Origin: Bythopirellula goksoeyrii
GTDB lineage: Bacteria > Planctomycetota > Planctomycetia > Pirellulales > Lacipirellulaceae
Direction of reading: 5' to 3'
Length of the DNA stretch: 64,000 bases
NCBI RefSeq assembly: GCF_008065115.1
Contig: NZ_CP042913.1
Coordinates: 5,033,257-5,097,256, forward strand
The position numbers and the translations under genes were made by a program. Shown here piece by piece: positions 38,701-46,178 of the stretch (position 1 is its first letter; the number at the start of each line of letters is the position of its first letter). The notes beneath the pieces are model-generated. The model made no database searches and was not told the DNA's origin. It saw only the letters and a list, made by a program, of their open reading frames with translations.

Positions 38701-38881
38701 GGAGCCAGGCAAGGAGATCTTGTACCCCGTAGCGACCGTCATCATCGGGGGGCTGGTCACCAGCACGTTGTTGGAATTCCTGGTCCGCCCTGCCCTGTTC
38801 TGGACCTGTGGAATGGGTTCTGCCCGCCGTGTGGTGGAGGCTTGTCGGGAGCGTGTTGTGCTGGAGGTTGAGGAAGGGTGA
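35711..38881 (+). CDS. RND heavy-metal efflux pump (CusA/CzcA-like, HME family)
   Basis: The 1,056-residue protein has the normal length and 12-helix layout of RND permeases: one N-terminal helix (LLVVAVALFLLGYGGW), a large periplasmic loop, a helix group around 350-540 with GGLAVAIGELVDDAIVDVEN (the acidic proton-relay helix of the HME type), a second loop and a C-terminal helix group ending near 1030. It uses proton import to export cations such as Cu, Ag, Zn or Co. The metal cannot be fixed from motifs. The partner adaptor lies upstream across the S23 cassette; no outer-membrane factor or sensor gene is in the window. Confidence 0.9.
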   Translation: MLNAIIRFALQNRLLVVAVALFLLGYGGWQASQLPIDVFPNLNRPRVVVMTEAPGMAPEEVETLITFPIETVLNGATGVQAVRTSSGIGLSVVYVEFDWGTDIYNDRQIVAERLALASESLPMGAKPQLMPISSIMGQIMMIGMTAEADTTPMQLRTMADWVVRQRLLTIPGVSQVIVMGGERKQFQVLVDPDKLLQFGVSLHEVKLALKQSNQNTAGGYLDEQGPNEFLVRSLGRVKTLDEIGDIVVKQRDRQSVTLAQVAHIIKGAQVKRGDSSVFARNDQGKMTGGTGVVLTILKQPDADTREVTGRITAALEEMQVSLPADVKILPELYQQKEFIDLAIENVVEALRDGAILVVIILFLFLMNVRTTLITLTAIPLSLAITAMVFAVFGLSVNTMTLGGLAVAIGELVDDAIVDVENIFRRLRENRHSAMPQNPLLVVFKASVEIRNSIVYGTIIVMLVFVPLFALSGMEGRLFTPLGISYIVSIASSLLVSLTVTPVLSYWLLRGSTTACEERDGFLLRWLKGIAGAVIRFGLRFAWPILAVALVAVAIAGTALLRLESDFLPPFNEGAVQINVLLPPGTSLATSSQVAARVEDRLGQLDDLVAFVRKTGRAELDEHAEGVNVTEIVATVNPNSVRSREQVIEEISEALADIPGIVTSVEQPLAHLISHMLSGVKAQIAIKLFGDDLDELRRQAEGFKSAIVDIPGIRDLQVEQQVIIPQLRIEADGEKLKAFGLRRSDVNEFVETAMQGEVVSQVLDGQRTFDLMVRLGEESREDLDALKRLQIDLPGGGSVKLEDVARVYKAGGPNMVNREQVRRRIVVQCNVTDRGLVDVVDDIKQRLAPLVTELPPGYFVEYSGQFESQQSASRLIGILFVASLIGIFLVLFKMFHSANLALQVMIALPMAFIGSVASLYLTGQTLSVASMVGFISLCGIASRNGILLINHYLHLVKYEGETWTREMIVRAGQDRLAPVLMTALTSGIGLVPLALAAGEPGKEILYPVATVIIGGLVTSTLLEFLVRPALFWTCGMGSARRVVEACRERVVLEVEEG

Positions 38882-39163
38882 GTAGGTGAGCGATGGCCCA
38901 TTTCTTTTGGACGATGAGGGGGGGAATGTCCCTCGCGTTATTTCGAAAACAGAAACACAGAACTAACAATTACACTTGAACTGCGAGCTAAGAAAGTATT
39001 TCAAGGGATTGAACACGAGAGAACAGAGTTAACGGAGATGAGATTCCCCATTTCCTTCTGTTCCAATTCTGTTCGGCGATGCTAAACTGGTGTTTTGCGG
39101 AGATTCCTTAGGTCGTAGAACTCCCTTCAGAATGACGTTCGGTTTCAGTATTTAGGATTCGTA

Positions 39164-39841
39164 ATGCAACTCAAATCGTACTTTTGCTTGGCTATTGCTC
39201 TCTGTTTATTCTTTGAATCTCAATACGGAGCTGCAGAAGATAACTGGATCGAGCTCTTTAATGGCAAGGACACTAGTGGTTGGACGAATCCTTATGAGTG
39301 GGGACAGGCTGAGGTGGTCGACGGTGAGATTCACCTCACGGCCGATAAGAAATTTTTCCTGGTCACCGATCGCGAGTTCGGCGACTTTGTGTTTGAGGGA
39401 GAAGTGAAACTCCCCGAGGGACAAGCCAACTCAGGGTTCATGTTCCGCTGCCATGTAGAACCGAATAAAGTGTACGGCTATCAGGCAGAAGTCGATGGTT
39501 CGGATCGCAATTGGTCAGGCGGACTCTATGACGAAGGGCGACGGCAATGGGTGTGGCCGAGCCTGAAAGGACGAACCACGGATGAAAAGTTGCTGGAATA
39601 TGAACAAGAATCGCACGACTATTTCAAACGACCCGAAGTCGCCAAGGCATTTGACCGCGATGGTTGGAACCGCTACCGCATCACCTGCAAGGGGGATTCT
39701 ATCAAAATTGAAGTGAACGACGTGGTGACGACCGACATTCACGATGACGTTGATTCCCAAGGGCCAATCGCGATCCAGCACCATGGCGAGAAGGGACAGA
39801 CGTATAAGTTTCGGAATTTGCGAGTGCGGGAGTTAGAGTAA
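39164..39841 (+). CDS. Secreted DUF1080 (3-keto-disaccharide hydrolase-like) protein
   Basis: A signal peptide (MQLKSYFCLAIALCLFFESQ) is followed by the DUF1080 pattern: WIELFNGKDTSGWTNPYEW, FGDFVFEGEVKLPEGQANSG, FMFRCHV, WSGGLYDEGRRQWVW and a C-terminal GPIAIQHHGEKGQTYKFRNL. DUF1080 domains are jelly-roll folds that act on glycans; some members cleave 3-keto-glycosides. They are expanded many-fold in planctomycetes. It stands alone, 282 bases after the efflux pump. Confidence 0.85.
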   Translation: MQLKSYFCLAIALCLFFESQYGAAEDNWIELFNGKDTSGWTNPYEWGQAEVVDGEIHLTADKKFFLVTDREFGDFVFEGEVKLPEGQANSGFMFRCHVEPNKVYGYQAEVDGSDRNWSGGLYDEGRRQWVWPSLKGRTTDEKLLEYEQESHDYFKRPEVAKAFDRDGWNRYRITCKGDSIKIEVNDVVTTDIHDDVDSQGPIAIQHHGEKGQTYKFRNLRVRELE

Positions 39842-39852
39842 CAAGACTCTTT

Positions 39853-39917
39853 CCTAGCCGTCGCCTGAAGGCGATGGTTGCATCAGGGAAGACCATCGCC
39901 TGCCGTCGACGGCTAGG
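39853..39917. repeat. Inverted repeat between convergent genes (family 3)
   Basis: Arms 39853-39877 and 39893-39917 are inverted copies agreeing at about 21 of 25 bases, with ends CCTAGCCGTCG and GGCGATGG. It fills the gap between the DUF1080 and thioredoxin-domain genes, which converge, and so could end both transcripts. It looks like a REP-type element. Confidence 0.6.
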
Positions 39918-39927
39918 ATTTCTCTGA

Positions 39928-42003
39928 TCATTGCGACAAGGTGGGGAGATTTGCGCCGAGTGCTTCGACGGCATGCAATATCTCCTCTTTGCCTTGAGCA
40001 GGTGCCTGGCAAGTGAAACCTTCGCAGATGTAGAGCGTGGGAGCTTTGGCCTGCATCTCTTTACCTCGCAGTAGTTCTGCCAGTGCTGCGGGAGCATGGT
40101 CGCTTGCCAGGGCCAGCACCTTGTTGGGCAGAAACTGCTCATGCAGTTTGGAGATCACTTGCTTCGATTCTTCGCTCGCTAGATCCGCAGCAAGTACCAT
40201 TTCGTAGGTGGGGCCGACTAGCAAGTCGACTGCTAGCAAAGTCTGTGCTGTCGCCGAGGGATACCGCGTTGCCAGTTCGGCCGCCCCCTGCACCGTTCGC
40301 GTTGCGGAATCTAGATATTGTTTGTTGCAGGTGAGTTTGCCGAGCTTGACCAAGATAAGTGCCGCCATCGCATTGCCGCTGGGGACTGCATTGTCGGTGA
40401 AATCTTTGTTGCGCACGAGTAGTTTTTCCTGATCGTCGGCAGTGAAAAAGAATCCCCCTTGTTCTTCATCGGCGAATCGCGCGAGCACCACGTCCATCAA
40501 ACTTATCGCTTCCTCTAAGTATCGCGCAACGAACGTAGCCTCGTAGAGCGTGATCAAGCCGTTGGCGAGATAGGTGTAGTCGTCCAGATAGGCCTGGACC
40601 TTAGCCTCGCCGTGGCGCCAGGTGTGTAGCAAGCGGCCATCAGCTTCACGTAAATCGGAGAGCAAGAAATCAGCGGCCTTTTCAGCGGCAGCCAGATATT
40701 TTGGCTCATCCAAGACGGCTCCCGCTTCTGCCAAGGCCTCAATCGTAAGTCCATTCCAGGCGACCAGCACTTTGTCATCCTTGTGCGGATGAATCCGCTT
40801 CTCGCGAGCGGTGAATAGTTTGGATCGGCTTTCGGCGAGTTCTCGGTGAAGTTCCGCTGAGTCACGACCCATTATCTTTGCGTGTTGGTCGATAATCTTA
40901 GGGAGATTAAGAATATTGGAGTGCTCAAAATTTCCTTCTTCGCTGACATCGTAGATTTTGGCAAATGTAGCCGCCGCTGAATCGTCGAGCACTTCTCTGA
41001 GTTGCTCCGGTGTCCAAGTGTAAAACTTCCCCTCGACCCCTTCGCTATCTGCATCTTCACTGCTGTAGAATCCTCCGGCGGGGTCCGTCATATCGCGGAG
41101 GACGTAATCCAAGGTTTCGCGGACCACCTGAGCGTAGTTCTCGTCGCCAGTGATCTGATAGGCCTCCAAGTAGGCAAGTGCCAACTGGGCATTGTCGTAG
41201 AGCATCTTTTCGAAGTGTGGCACCAACCAGCGAGCGTCGACGCTGTAGCGGGCAAAGCCGCCGCCGAGGTGATCGTAGATTCCCCCTGCCGCCATATGGT
41301 CGAGTGTGCCACGTACCATATCGAGTGACGACTGCTCTTGGCGGCGATACCAATCTCGCATCAACAGTCGTAATGACATCGGCGCTGGAAATTTGGGTGC
41401 CCCGCCAAAGCCGCCGTAGGAGCTATCGTAGGATTGTCTAAAATGCCCCGCCGCTCCGGCAATCCAGGAGGCCGATACTTTGGCTTCGGCGCCCGAACCT
41501 TGTACAGATTTGCTAAGTTCTGCGGTGAGTCGTTCGGCAGTCTCCAGGGCAGCATCGCGATTATTGATCCAGGCGCCGGCGACGGCGTCGATCACCTGGC
41601 CGAACCCTGGCATACCATGCTTTGGTTCCGGAGGCCAATAGGTTCCACCGTAGAAAGGTTTCAGATCCGGCGTAAGAAACACACTCATTGGCCAGCCACC
41701 GCGGCCCGTGAGCATCTGCACAGCATTCATGTAAACCTGATCCAGATCAGGCCGTTCTTCGCGGTCGACCTTGATGCAGACGAACTTCTCGTTGAGCGAT
41801 TTGGCGATCGCCTCGTTCTCGAAACTTTCGTGCTCCATCACATGACACCAATGGCAGGCCGAGTAACCAATCGAAAGAAAGATCGGTTTTTCTTCCTTAC
41901 GAGCGAGTTCTAATGCTTCGGGCCCCCAGGGGTACCAATCGACTGGATTGTCCTTGTGCTGCAAGAGATAGGGGCTGGATTCGTTGGCCAGGCGATTAGG
42001 CAT
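39928..42003 (-). CDS. DUF255 thioredoxin-domain protein (YyaL/SPATA20-like)
   Basis: The 691-residue protein opens with the family sequence [20 protein letters not shown] and a thioredoxin-like domain with [15 protein letters not shown] (CxxC near residue 50), followed by [18 protein letters not shown]. The rest is an (alpha/alpha)6 barrel like that of glycan-processing enzymes ([35 protein letters not shown]). Function is uncertain; family members are widespread in bacteria and eukaryotes. The ATG at 42003 starts the conserved region; a TTG at 42039 would add 12 residues. Confidence 0.9.
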   Translation of the reverse strand: MPNRLANESSPYLLQHKDNPVDWYPWGPEALELARKEEKPIFLSIGYSACHWCHVMEHESFENEAIAKSLNEKFVCIKVDREERPDLDQVYMNAVQMLTGRGGWPMSVFLTPDLKPFYGGTYWPPEPKHGMPGFGQVIDAVAGAWINNRDAALETAERLTAELSKSVQGSGAEAKVSASWIAGAAGHFRQSYDSSYGGFGGAPKFPAPMSLRLLMRDWYRRQEQSSLDMVRGTLDHMAAGGIYDHLGGGFARYSVDARWLVPHFEKMLYDNAQLALAYLEAYQITGDENYAQVVRETLDYVLRDMTDPAGGFYSSEDADSEGVEGKFYTWTPEQLREVLDDSAAATFAKIYDVSEEGNFEHSNILNLPKIIDQHAKIMGRDSAELHRELAESRSKLFTAREKRIHPHKDDKVLVAWNGLTIEALAEAGAVLDEPKYLAAAEKAADFLLSDLREADGRLLHTWRHGEAKVQAYLDDYTYLANGLITLYEATFVARYLEEAISLMDVVLARFADEEQGGFFFTADDQEKLLVRNKDFTDNAVPSGNAMAALILVKLGKLTCNKQYLDSATRTVQGAAELATRYPSATAQTLLAVDLLVGPTYEMVLAADLASEESKQVISKLHEQFLPNKVLALASDHAPAALAELLRGKEMQAKAPTLYICEGFTCQAPAQGKEEILHAVEALGANLPTLSQ

Positions 42004-42289
42004 GAGATGGCTCGGCGGCTGGGGGTGGGGATTACTCAAAGTTCAGCATAACAAATTCGGATCTGACTGTTACCCGCACCTCTTACCCGGGCAGATCCTA
42101 GAAACGAGTAGTTTGATGTTTTTTTGCAACATTCATCGTTGTGAGTGTTCCCTTCTATCACGCCTTTCCCCTGCCAACCGTCATAAATCCCTGCACTATC
42201 GTATGCTTGAAGATTGACCAGGATCAGGCGCGGAACTTGCCAATAGACCTGCCTGTCAACTCTTTCGAAATTCGTGAGCTCGACCAACT

Positions 42290-43360
42290 ATGGGAACTGC
42301 ACCTTCAGATTCGACACGTAACCAAGGGCGAATCCTGGAACTGGATGCCCTCCGGGGATTGGCCGCAGTTGCAGTTGTGTTGTTTCATTTTACGACTCGC
42401 TACGATCATTTATTCAGTCATGTGACGACATTGTCGGCCAGTGTTCCTTGGGGACATTATGGAGTCGACCTGTTCTTCATGCTCAGCGGATTTGTGATCT
42501 TCATGACGCTCGATCGGCAGTCCGATCCTTGGCGATTTGCCTGGGGCCGCTTTTCGCGTCTCTATCCTGCCTACTGGACGGCCGTTATTGTGACCTTTGC
42601 AGTGGTCAGTTTCTGTGGGCTGCCGGGGCAAGAAGTTTCACTTGTTGCAGCGCTAGTCAACTTGACCATGGTGCAATCCTTGTTAGACACACCGCATGTG
42701 GATGGTGCGTATTGGTCCTTGCAGGCGGAGTTGATTTTTTACGCCAACATACTCGCCTGCTATCGCTTGGGAGCGTTTCGTCGCCCACGAATTGCGATCG
42801 CCATTTGGGTTGGCATTGCAGCACTGATTCACATAGTGAGTGCAATGACCACCGTGCCAATGATAGCTGGCCTCGCTAACAAACTGGCCACGATCACCAG
42901 CCTGAAGTACATTCCGCTCTTTGGCATAGGCATGCTCCTCTACCAAGTTCACCTACAGCGAAAGTTGACTCGGAATGATCTGTCGCTTCTGGTTGGATGC
43001 TGGGCTACTATTGGAATCTTCGACGGAATCTCCCATGCCCTGGCGGCCTGTTTCCTGTCGCTCGGCCTCTTTCTGGCGGTCGAGGGTTATCTTCCCCAGC
43101 TGCAGTCTCGCATGCTCGTGGCCCTGGGTGCTCTCTCCTATCCTCTCTATCTGATACATCAGAATATCGGCTACGTATTGATTCGCTGGCTTGAATCGAG
43201 AGCTATGTCCCCTGGATGGGCAATCGGGGCGGCCCTAGTTCTTACCTTTGTGCTGGCAGTCTTGTTGCACCAGTTGGTGGAGAAACCCGCACTAGCAGCA
43301 CTGCGTAATAGACAAAAACGCACCCTTAAATCCGGTAGTGCGGTATTGAATCCGGTTTGA
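42290..43360 (+). CDS. Acyltransferase family 3 (OafA-like) membrane protein
   Basis: The 356-residue protein has about ten membrane helices and the family marks RILELDALRGLAAVAVVLFH near residue 15, the catalytic-region His in VLFHFTTRYDH, GVDLFFMLSGFVIF near 60, and FSRLYPAYWT near 85. Such proteins O-acetylate or otherwise acylate surface polysaccharides, lipid A or small molecules using a cytoplasmic acyl donor. No SGNH domain is fused. It has no glycan-synthesis genes near it, so the acceptor is unknown. Confidence 0.85.
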   Translation: MGTAPSDSTRNQGRILELDALRGLAAVAVVLFHFTTRYDHLFSHVTTLSASVPWGHYGVDLFFMLSGFVIFMTLDRQSDPWRFAWGRFSRLYPAYWTAVIVTFAVVSFCGLPGQEVSLVAALVNLTMVQSLLDTPHVDGAYWSLQAELIFYANILACYRLGAFRRPRIAIAIWVGIAALIHIVSAMTTVPMIAGLANKLATITSLKYIPLFGIGMLLYQVHLQRKLTRNDLSLLVGCWATIGIFDGISHALAACFLSLGLFLAVEGYLPQLQSRMLVALGALSYPLYLIHQNIGYVLIRWLESRAMSPGWAIGAALVLTFVLAVLLHQLVEKPALAALRNRQKRTLKSGSAVLNPV

Positions 43361-43624
43361 CTAGGATGCAGATTCCCCCACCGGTATCAATTTCGATTGA
43401 CTGATTGCCGATCTCTCCTGGTTTGTCCAGTCTGGGTATTTCCGCGTTATAAATTGCCTGACCCGTAACCGCTGCTTCGTTTCAAGAAAATATCGCTCGA
43501 CGGACGCCAAAATGTCCGGATCGCCATTGCCGCAGATCGATGATTGCCTAACAATTCTCAAAGAGTCGATATAGGTCCGCTTAGATTGCAACTGCGAGCT
43601 AGCGGGGGTATTGGCCGATTTCAA
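43361..43624 (-). CDS. Possible small protein, not recognised
   Basis: An 87-residue frame ends directly at the acyltransferase stop in a convergent arrangement. It is basic and helical (LASVERYFLETKQRLRVRQF) with no signal peptide or known motif. I see no strong ribosome site. It may be chance; it is listed because no other feature fills this stretch. Confidence 0.2.
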   Translation of the reverse strand: MKSANTPASSQLQSKRTYIDSLRIVRQSSICGNGDPDILASVERYFLETKQRLRVRQFITRKYPDWTNQERSAISQSKLIPVGESAS

Positions 43625-43719
43625 TCTTTCTTGGCGGTATCACCTCAGAAGTCAACAGCAACAGAATAGAAGAGTTGAGATCGGACGTTTCATTGGTCCG
43701 AATTTGCTGAGGTTGTGTC

Positions 43720-43902
43720 ATGGATAGCGCGACCGTCTATGAAGACGAGTTTCCGGAAGAAGAACGAGATTCCAAAAGGGCGTCCCACTCTCAAGCTAAG
43801 TGGAAAAAGCGACGAGGGTTTACGCGCAAGAATCGTCGTCCCTCTCGCCCTTCCACGCATATCGGCCAGCGGAATAATCACCGCCTGCGACAATTGGGCT
43901 AA
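43720..43902 (+). CDS. Small very basic protein of unknown function
   Basis: The 60-residue product has an acidic start (YEDEFPEEERD) and a strongly basic remainder (KWKKRRGFTRKNRRPSRPS then HIGQRNNHRLRQLG). GAGG lies 9 bases before the ATG, which supports translation. The composition suggests binding to nucleic acid or ribosomes, but this is inference; no known family is recognised. It lies alone between an acyltransferase and a convergent protease-like gene. Confidence 0.45.
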   Translation: MDSATVYEDEFPEEERDSKRASHSQAKWKKRRGFTRKNRRPSRPSTHIGQRNNHRLRQLG

Positions 43903-43955
43903 GCGAATCTAGCTAAGGCCAATTGCTGGGCAGCTCGTTGTGAGGACCTGTTATG

Positions 43956-44636
43956 TTACTGGAGCGACTCTGAAACTTCGACTTCGTCGCTCTCGGCGAG
44001 TCTGTCGTCAGCTGGGGTAGCTTTGGCTGGAGTCGATGGCTCGATAGGTTTTTCCAGGACCTGCAAGATTTCTGATTGGGTTTGCTTCTTCAAATCAACA
44101 TCAACGACAAAGTCACCCTGAAGAAAATTGCGGCCCAGTAGCAACGGATACTTCATCCGCGAACGGTCATTCAGAGTGACCAACACGCGCTTTTTCACAT
44201 CGTTCCAGCGGAGCGTCAGTTTGACCTTATAACGCTGTTCATCCACTGCAGATGTCTTTACCGTGCCGATTTCCTCGATCCGACTTTCAATCCATTGTGA
44301 CTCGTCGCGATGGTTTTTGATTCGGATGCGGATCTTCTTTCCGACATTCTCCGCCATCTCAGGGGATTCTTCTTCGATAGCCCATTCCTCGACGTGCAGG
44401 GAAGTGGTCGTCGCACCTGTATCCACGCGCGCCTTAAAGTTTAACTCGCTCTTGGACTCGGCGATGATCGTTGTGGGGCCGATAATACGCTTTTCAGCTA
44501 TCCGAGCAATCGGATTCTCTTCGGCGTGAACCGTACCACCAACGATTCCCAATAATACGAGGTTCGTATGTAAGCAATTATTTACGAAGCGTTTAAGAAA
44601 TCTCGAATTTGAAACTGCAACTCGTGCCGAGTCCAT
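43956..44636 (-). CDS. Exported retropepsin-like 'ATP-dependent zinc protease' family protein
   Basis: After a signal-like segment (NNCLHTNLVLLGIVGGTVHA) the 226-residue product shows the Zn_protease/RimB-type pattern: FKARVDTGATTTSLHVE with the aspartic-protease-like DTGA triad, KVKLTLRWNDVKKRVLVTL and MKYPLLLGRNFLQGDFVVDV. The family is a single-domain retropepsin-like fold, despite its zinc protease name. ATG 44636 was chosen over an upstream start at 44897 because AAGGA lies 9 bases ahead and the signal peptide follows. The last ~30 residues are acidic and low-complexity. Confidence 0.8.
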   Translation of the reverse strand: MDSARVAVSNSRFLKRFVNNCLHTNLVLLGIVGGTVHAEENPIARIAEKRIIGPTTIIAESKSELNFKARVDTGATTTSLHVEEWAIEEESPEMAENVGKKIRIRIKNHRDESQWIESRIEEIGTVKTSAVDEQRYKVKLTLRWNDVKKRVLVTLNDRSRMKYPLLLGRNFLQGDFVVDVDLKKQTQSEILQVLEKPIEPSTPAKATPADDRLAESDEVEVSESLQ

Positions 44637-44829
44637 GGCAGGAATCCTTCCCTGGATGTAGATTGGGTATGAGTGAACGTCCGAATTCAAGCTAATTTCG
44701 TAGTTTCTCGCAATCCCGATTTGCAAGAAATGCCTGTAGAATTGCAGTGCTAGCTTGGAGGAATTGCCTCTTAACAAAGCCACTAAGGATTTCTTGGGAT
44801 TCGCCAAAGGATGATATACTGCCCGATTT

Positions 44830-45123
44830 CTACATCTTGGCGAATTTGCCAACGAATCCAGCAGCCGTGGCGTCAGACTCCTTGAGCGGGTCGACAATCT
44901 TCACCGAATCGATTGATGCGAAGCTCATCAGGATGAACCGCCCCCCCATCGCGTCGGGATTGGTACGTTCCAAGAGGACCATCGTGCCCTTCAACATGAA
45001 CGCCTTGAATGGCGTCGCTTCATTGAGAGAATTCGTGACAATGCCTCGGCGGGGGATGCTCTCCGGCCACTCTTGAAAGAAAGCTTGCCATTGCTGTGCA
45101 GTGGTTTGGATAGTGTCGCTCAT
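44830..45123 (-). CDS. Small conserved-looking cytoplasmic protein
   Basis: The 97-residue product (MSDTIQTTAQQWQAFFQEWP..., ending ATAAGFVGKFAKM) has no signal peptide or membrane segment. The middle, FKAFMLKGTMVLLERTNPDA then RFILMSFASIDSVKIVDPL, reads like a compact beta-rich fold of about 80 residues. AGGAT lies about 9 bases before the ATG. I do not recognise the family or function. The oxidoreductase gene lies 60 bases upstream on the same strand and may be co-transcribed. Confidence 0.6.
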   Translation of the reverse strand: MSDTIQTTAQQWQAFFQEWPESIPRRGIVTNSLNEATPFKAFMLKGTMVLLERTNPDAMGGRFILMSFASIDSVKIVDPLKESDATAAGFVGKFAKM

Positions 45124-45183
45124 GTGTTCAGATATCCTGAAATGGGATTGAGAAAGCTCAAGAAATATAGCTTACAGAATGGC

Positions 45184-46125
45184 CTAATTTGCCACTCTTA
45201 TCACCAGTTTGCCGCAAAACCCGCCCTTTTCGATTGTGGTATGGGCTTGGGCTGCCTCTTCCAGGGGAAAAGTATGGGCGATTGTCACCTTGAGTTGTCC
45301 CGCCGAAAACAACCTTACTAGCTCGCGTAAATCCTCGTCACGCGGAATCGCCAGCATGATCCGGCCTTTTTGACTGCGAGGCCAGGTGAACAACGTTTCC
45401 ATGAGTCCCCACAGACTTGGCTCCGTGGAGACGAAAGACCCTTTTTCGGTCAAGACTCGCTTCGCTTCACCGAATGAACTCTTCCCTGCGGCGTCAAAGA
45501 CGAGGTTCCACCAACGATCCATATCGACAAAGTTCTGCTGTTCGTAGTTGATAAAGTCATCGGCACCCAGGGTCCGCACGAAATCCTCGTGTTTGCCACT
45601 GGCGACTCCTGTGACGCTGGCGCTGTAAGCCTTGGCAATTTGCACAGCAAAGGCACCAACTCCTCCACTGGCCCCATTGACCAGCACCTCATCGCCCGTC
45701 TTCATTTGACCGTGGTCACGCAGAGATTGCAGCGACGTCGAAGCAGCCAGCGGAATTGCGGCCCCTTCCTCGAAAGTCATCGCATCAGGAATTGCTGCAA
45801 CACATTTTGTGGAACAGGATACGAACTCTGCATAGGCTCCCCCATAGATATGCTTGAGATAGGCAAGTACGCGTGTCCCTACCGAGAACGTGCAATTCTC
45901 TCCACAAGCCTCCACGATCCCACATACATCGTAACCCGGAATGCGAGGAAACCCGCCAGGGAGTAAGAATCGGGCTTCTCCGCTGCGTAGTCGGGCCTCG
46001 ACAGGGTTGACTCCTGCAGCCATCACTCGGATCAGAACCTCATCCTTGGCTGGTTTTGGCGGTGCCATCTCGGCCATTTGTAGAACACTGGGATCGCCGT
46101 AGTTTTTGTATATGATTGCGCGCAT
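45184..46125 (-). CDS. NADPH:quinone reductase-like oxidoreductase (zinc-free MDR family)
   Basis: The 313-residue protein is a medium-chain dehydrogenase/reductase of the quinone-oxidoreductase branch: MRAIIYKNYGDPSVLQMAEM at the start, the RVMAAGVNPVEARLRSG segment, and the cofactor site VNGASGGVGAFAVQIAKA near residue 150. The catalytic-zinc ligands of alcohol dehydrogenases are absent. It would reduce quinones or enones with NADPH. A small protein gene follows 60 bases downstream. Confidence 0.9.
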   Translation of the reverse strand: MRAIIYKNYGDPSVLQMAEMAPPKPAKDEVLIRVMAAGVNPVEARLRSGEARFLLPGGFPRIPGYDVCGIVEACGENCTFSVGTRVLAYLKHIYGGAYAEFVSCSTKCVAAIPDAMTFEEGAAIPLAASTSLQSLRDHGQMKTGDEVLVNGASGGVGAFAVQIAKAYSASVTGVASGKHEDFVRTLGADDFINYEQQNFVDMDRWWNLVFDAAGKSSFGEAKRVLTEKGSFVSTEPSLWGLMETLFTWPRSQKGRIMLAIPRDEDLRELVRLFSAGQLKVTIAHTFPLEEAAQAHTTIEKGGFCGKLVIRVAN

Positions 46126-46178
46126 GGATTATTTTGCCCGTAGTCGCAGTACCTTTTTCGTAGACGAAGCCGGTTATT

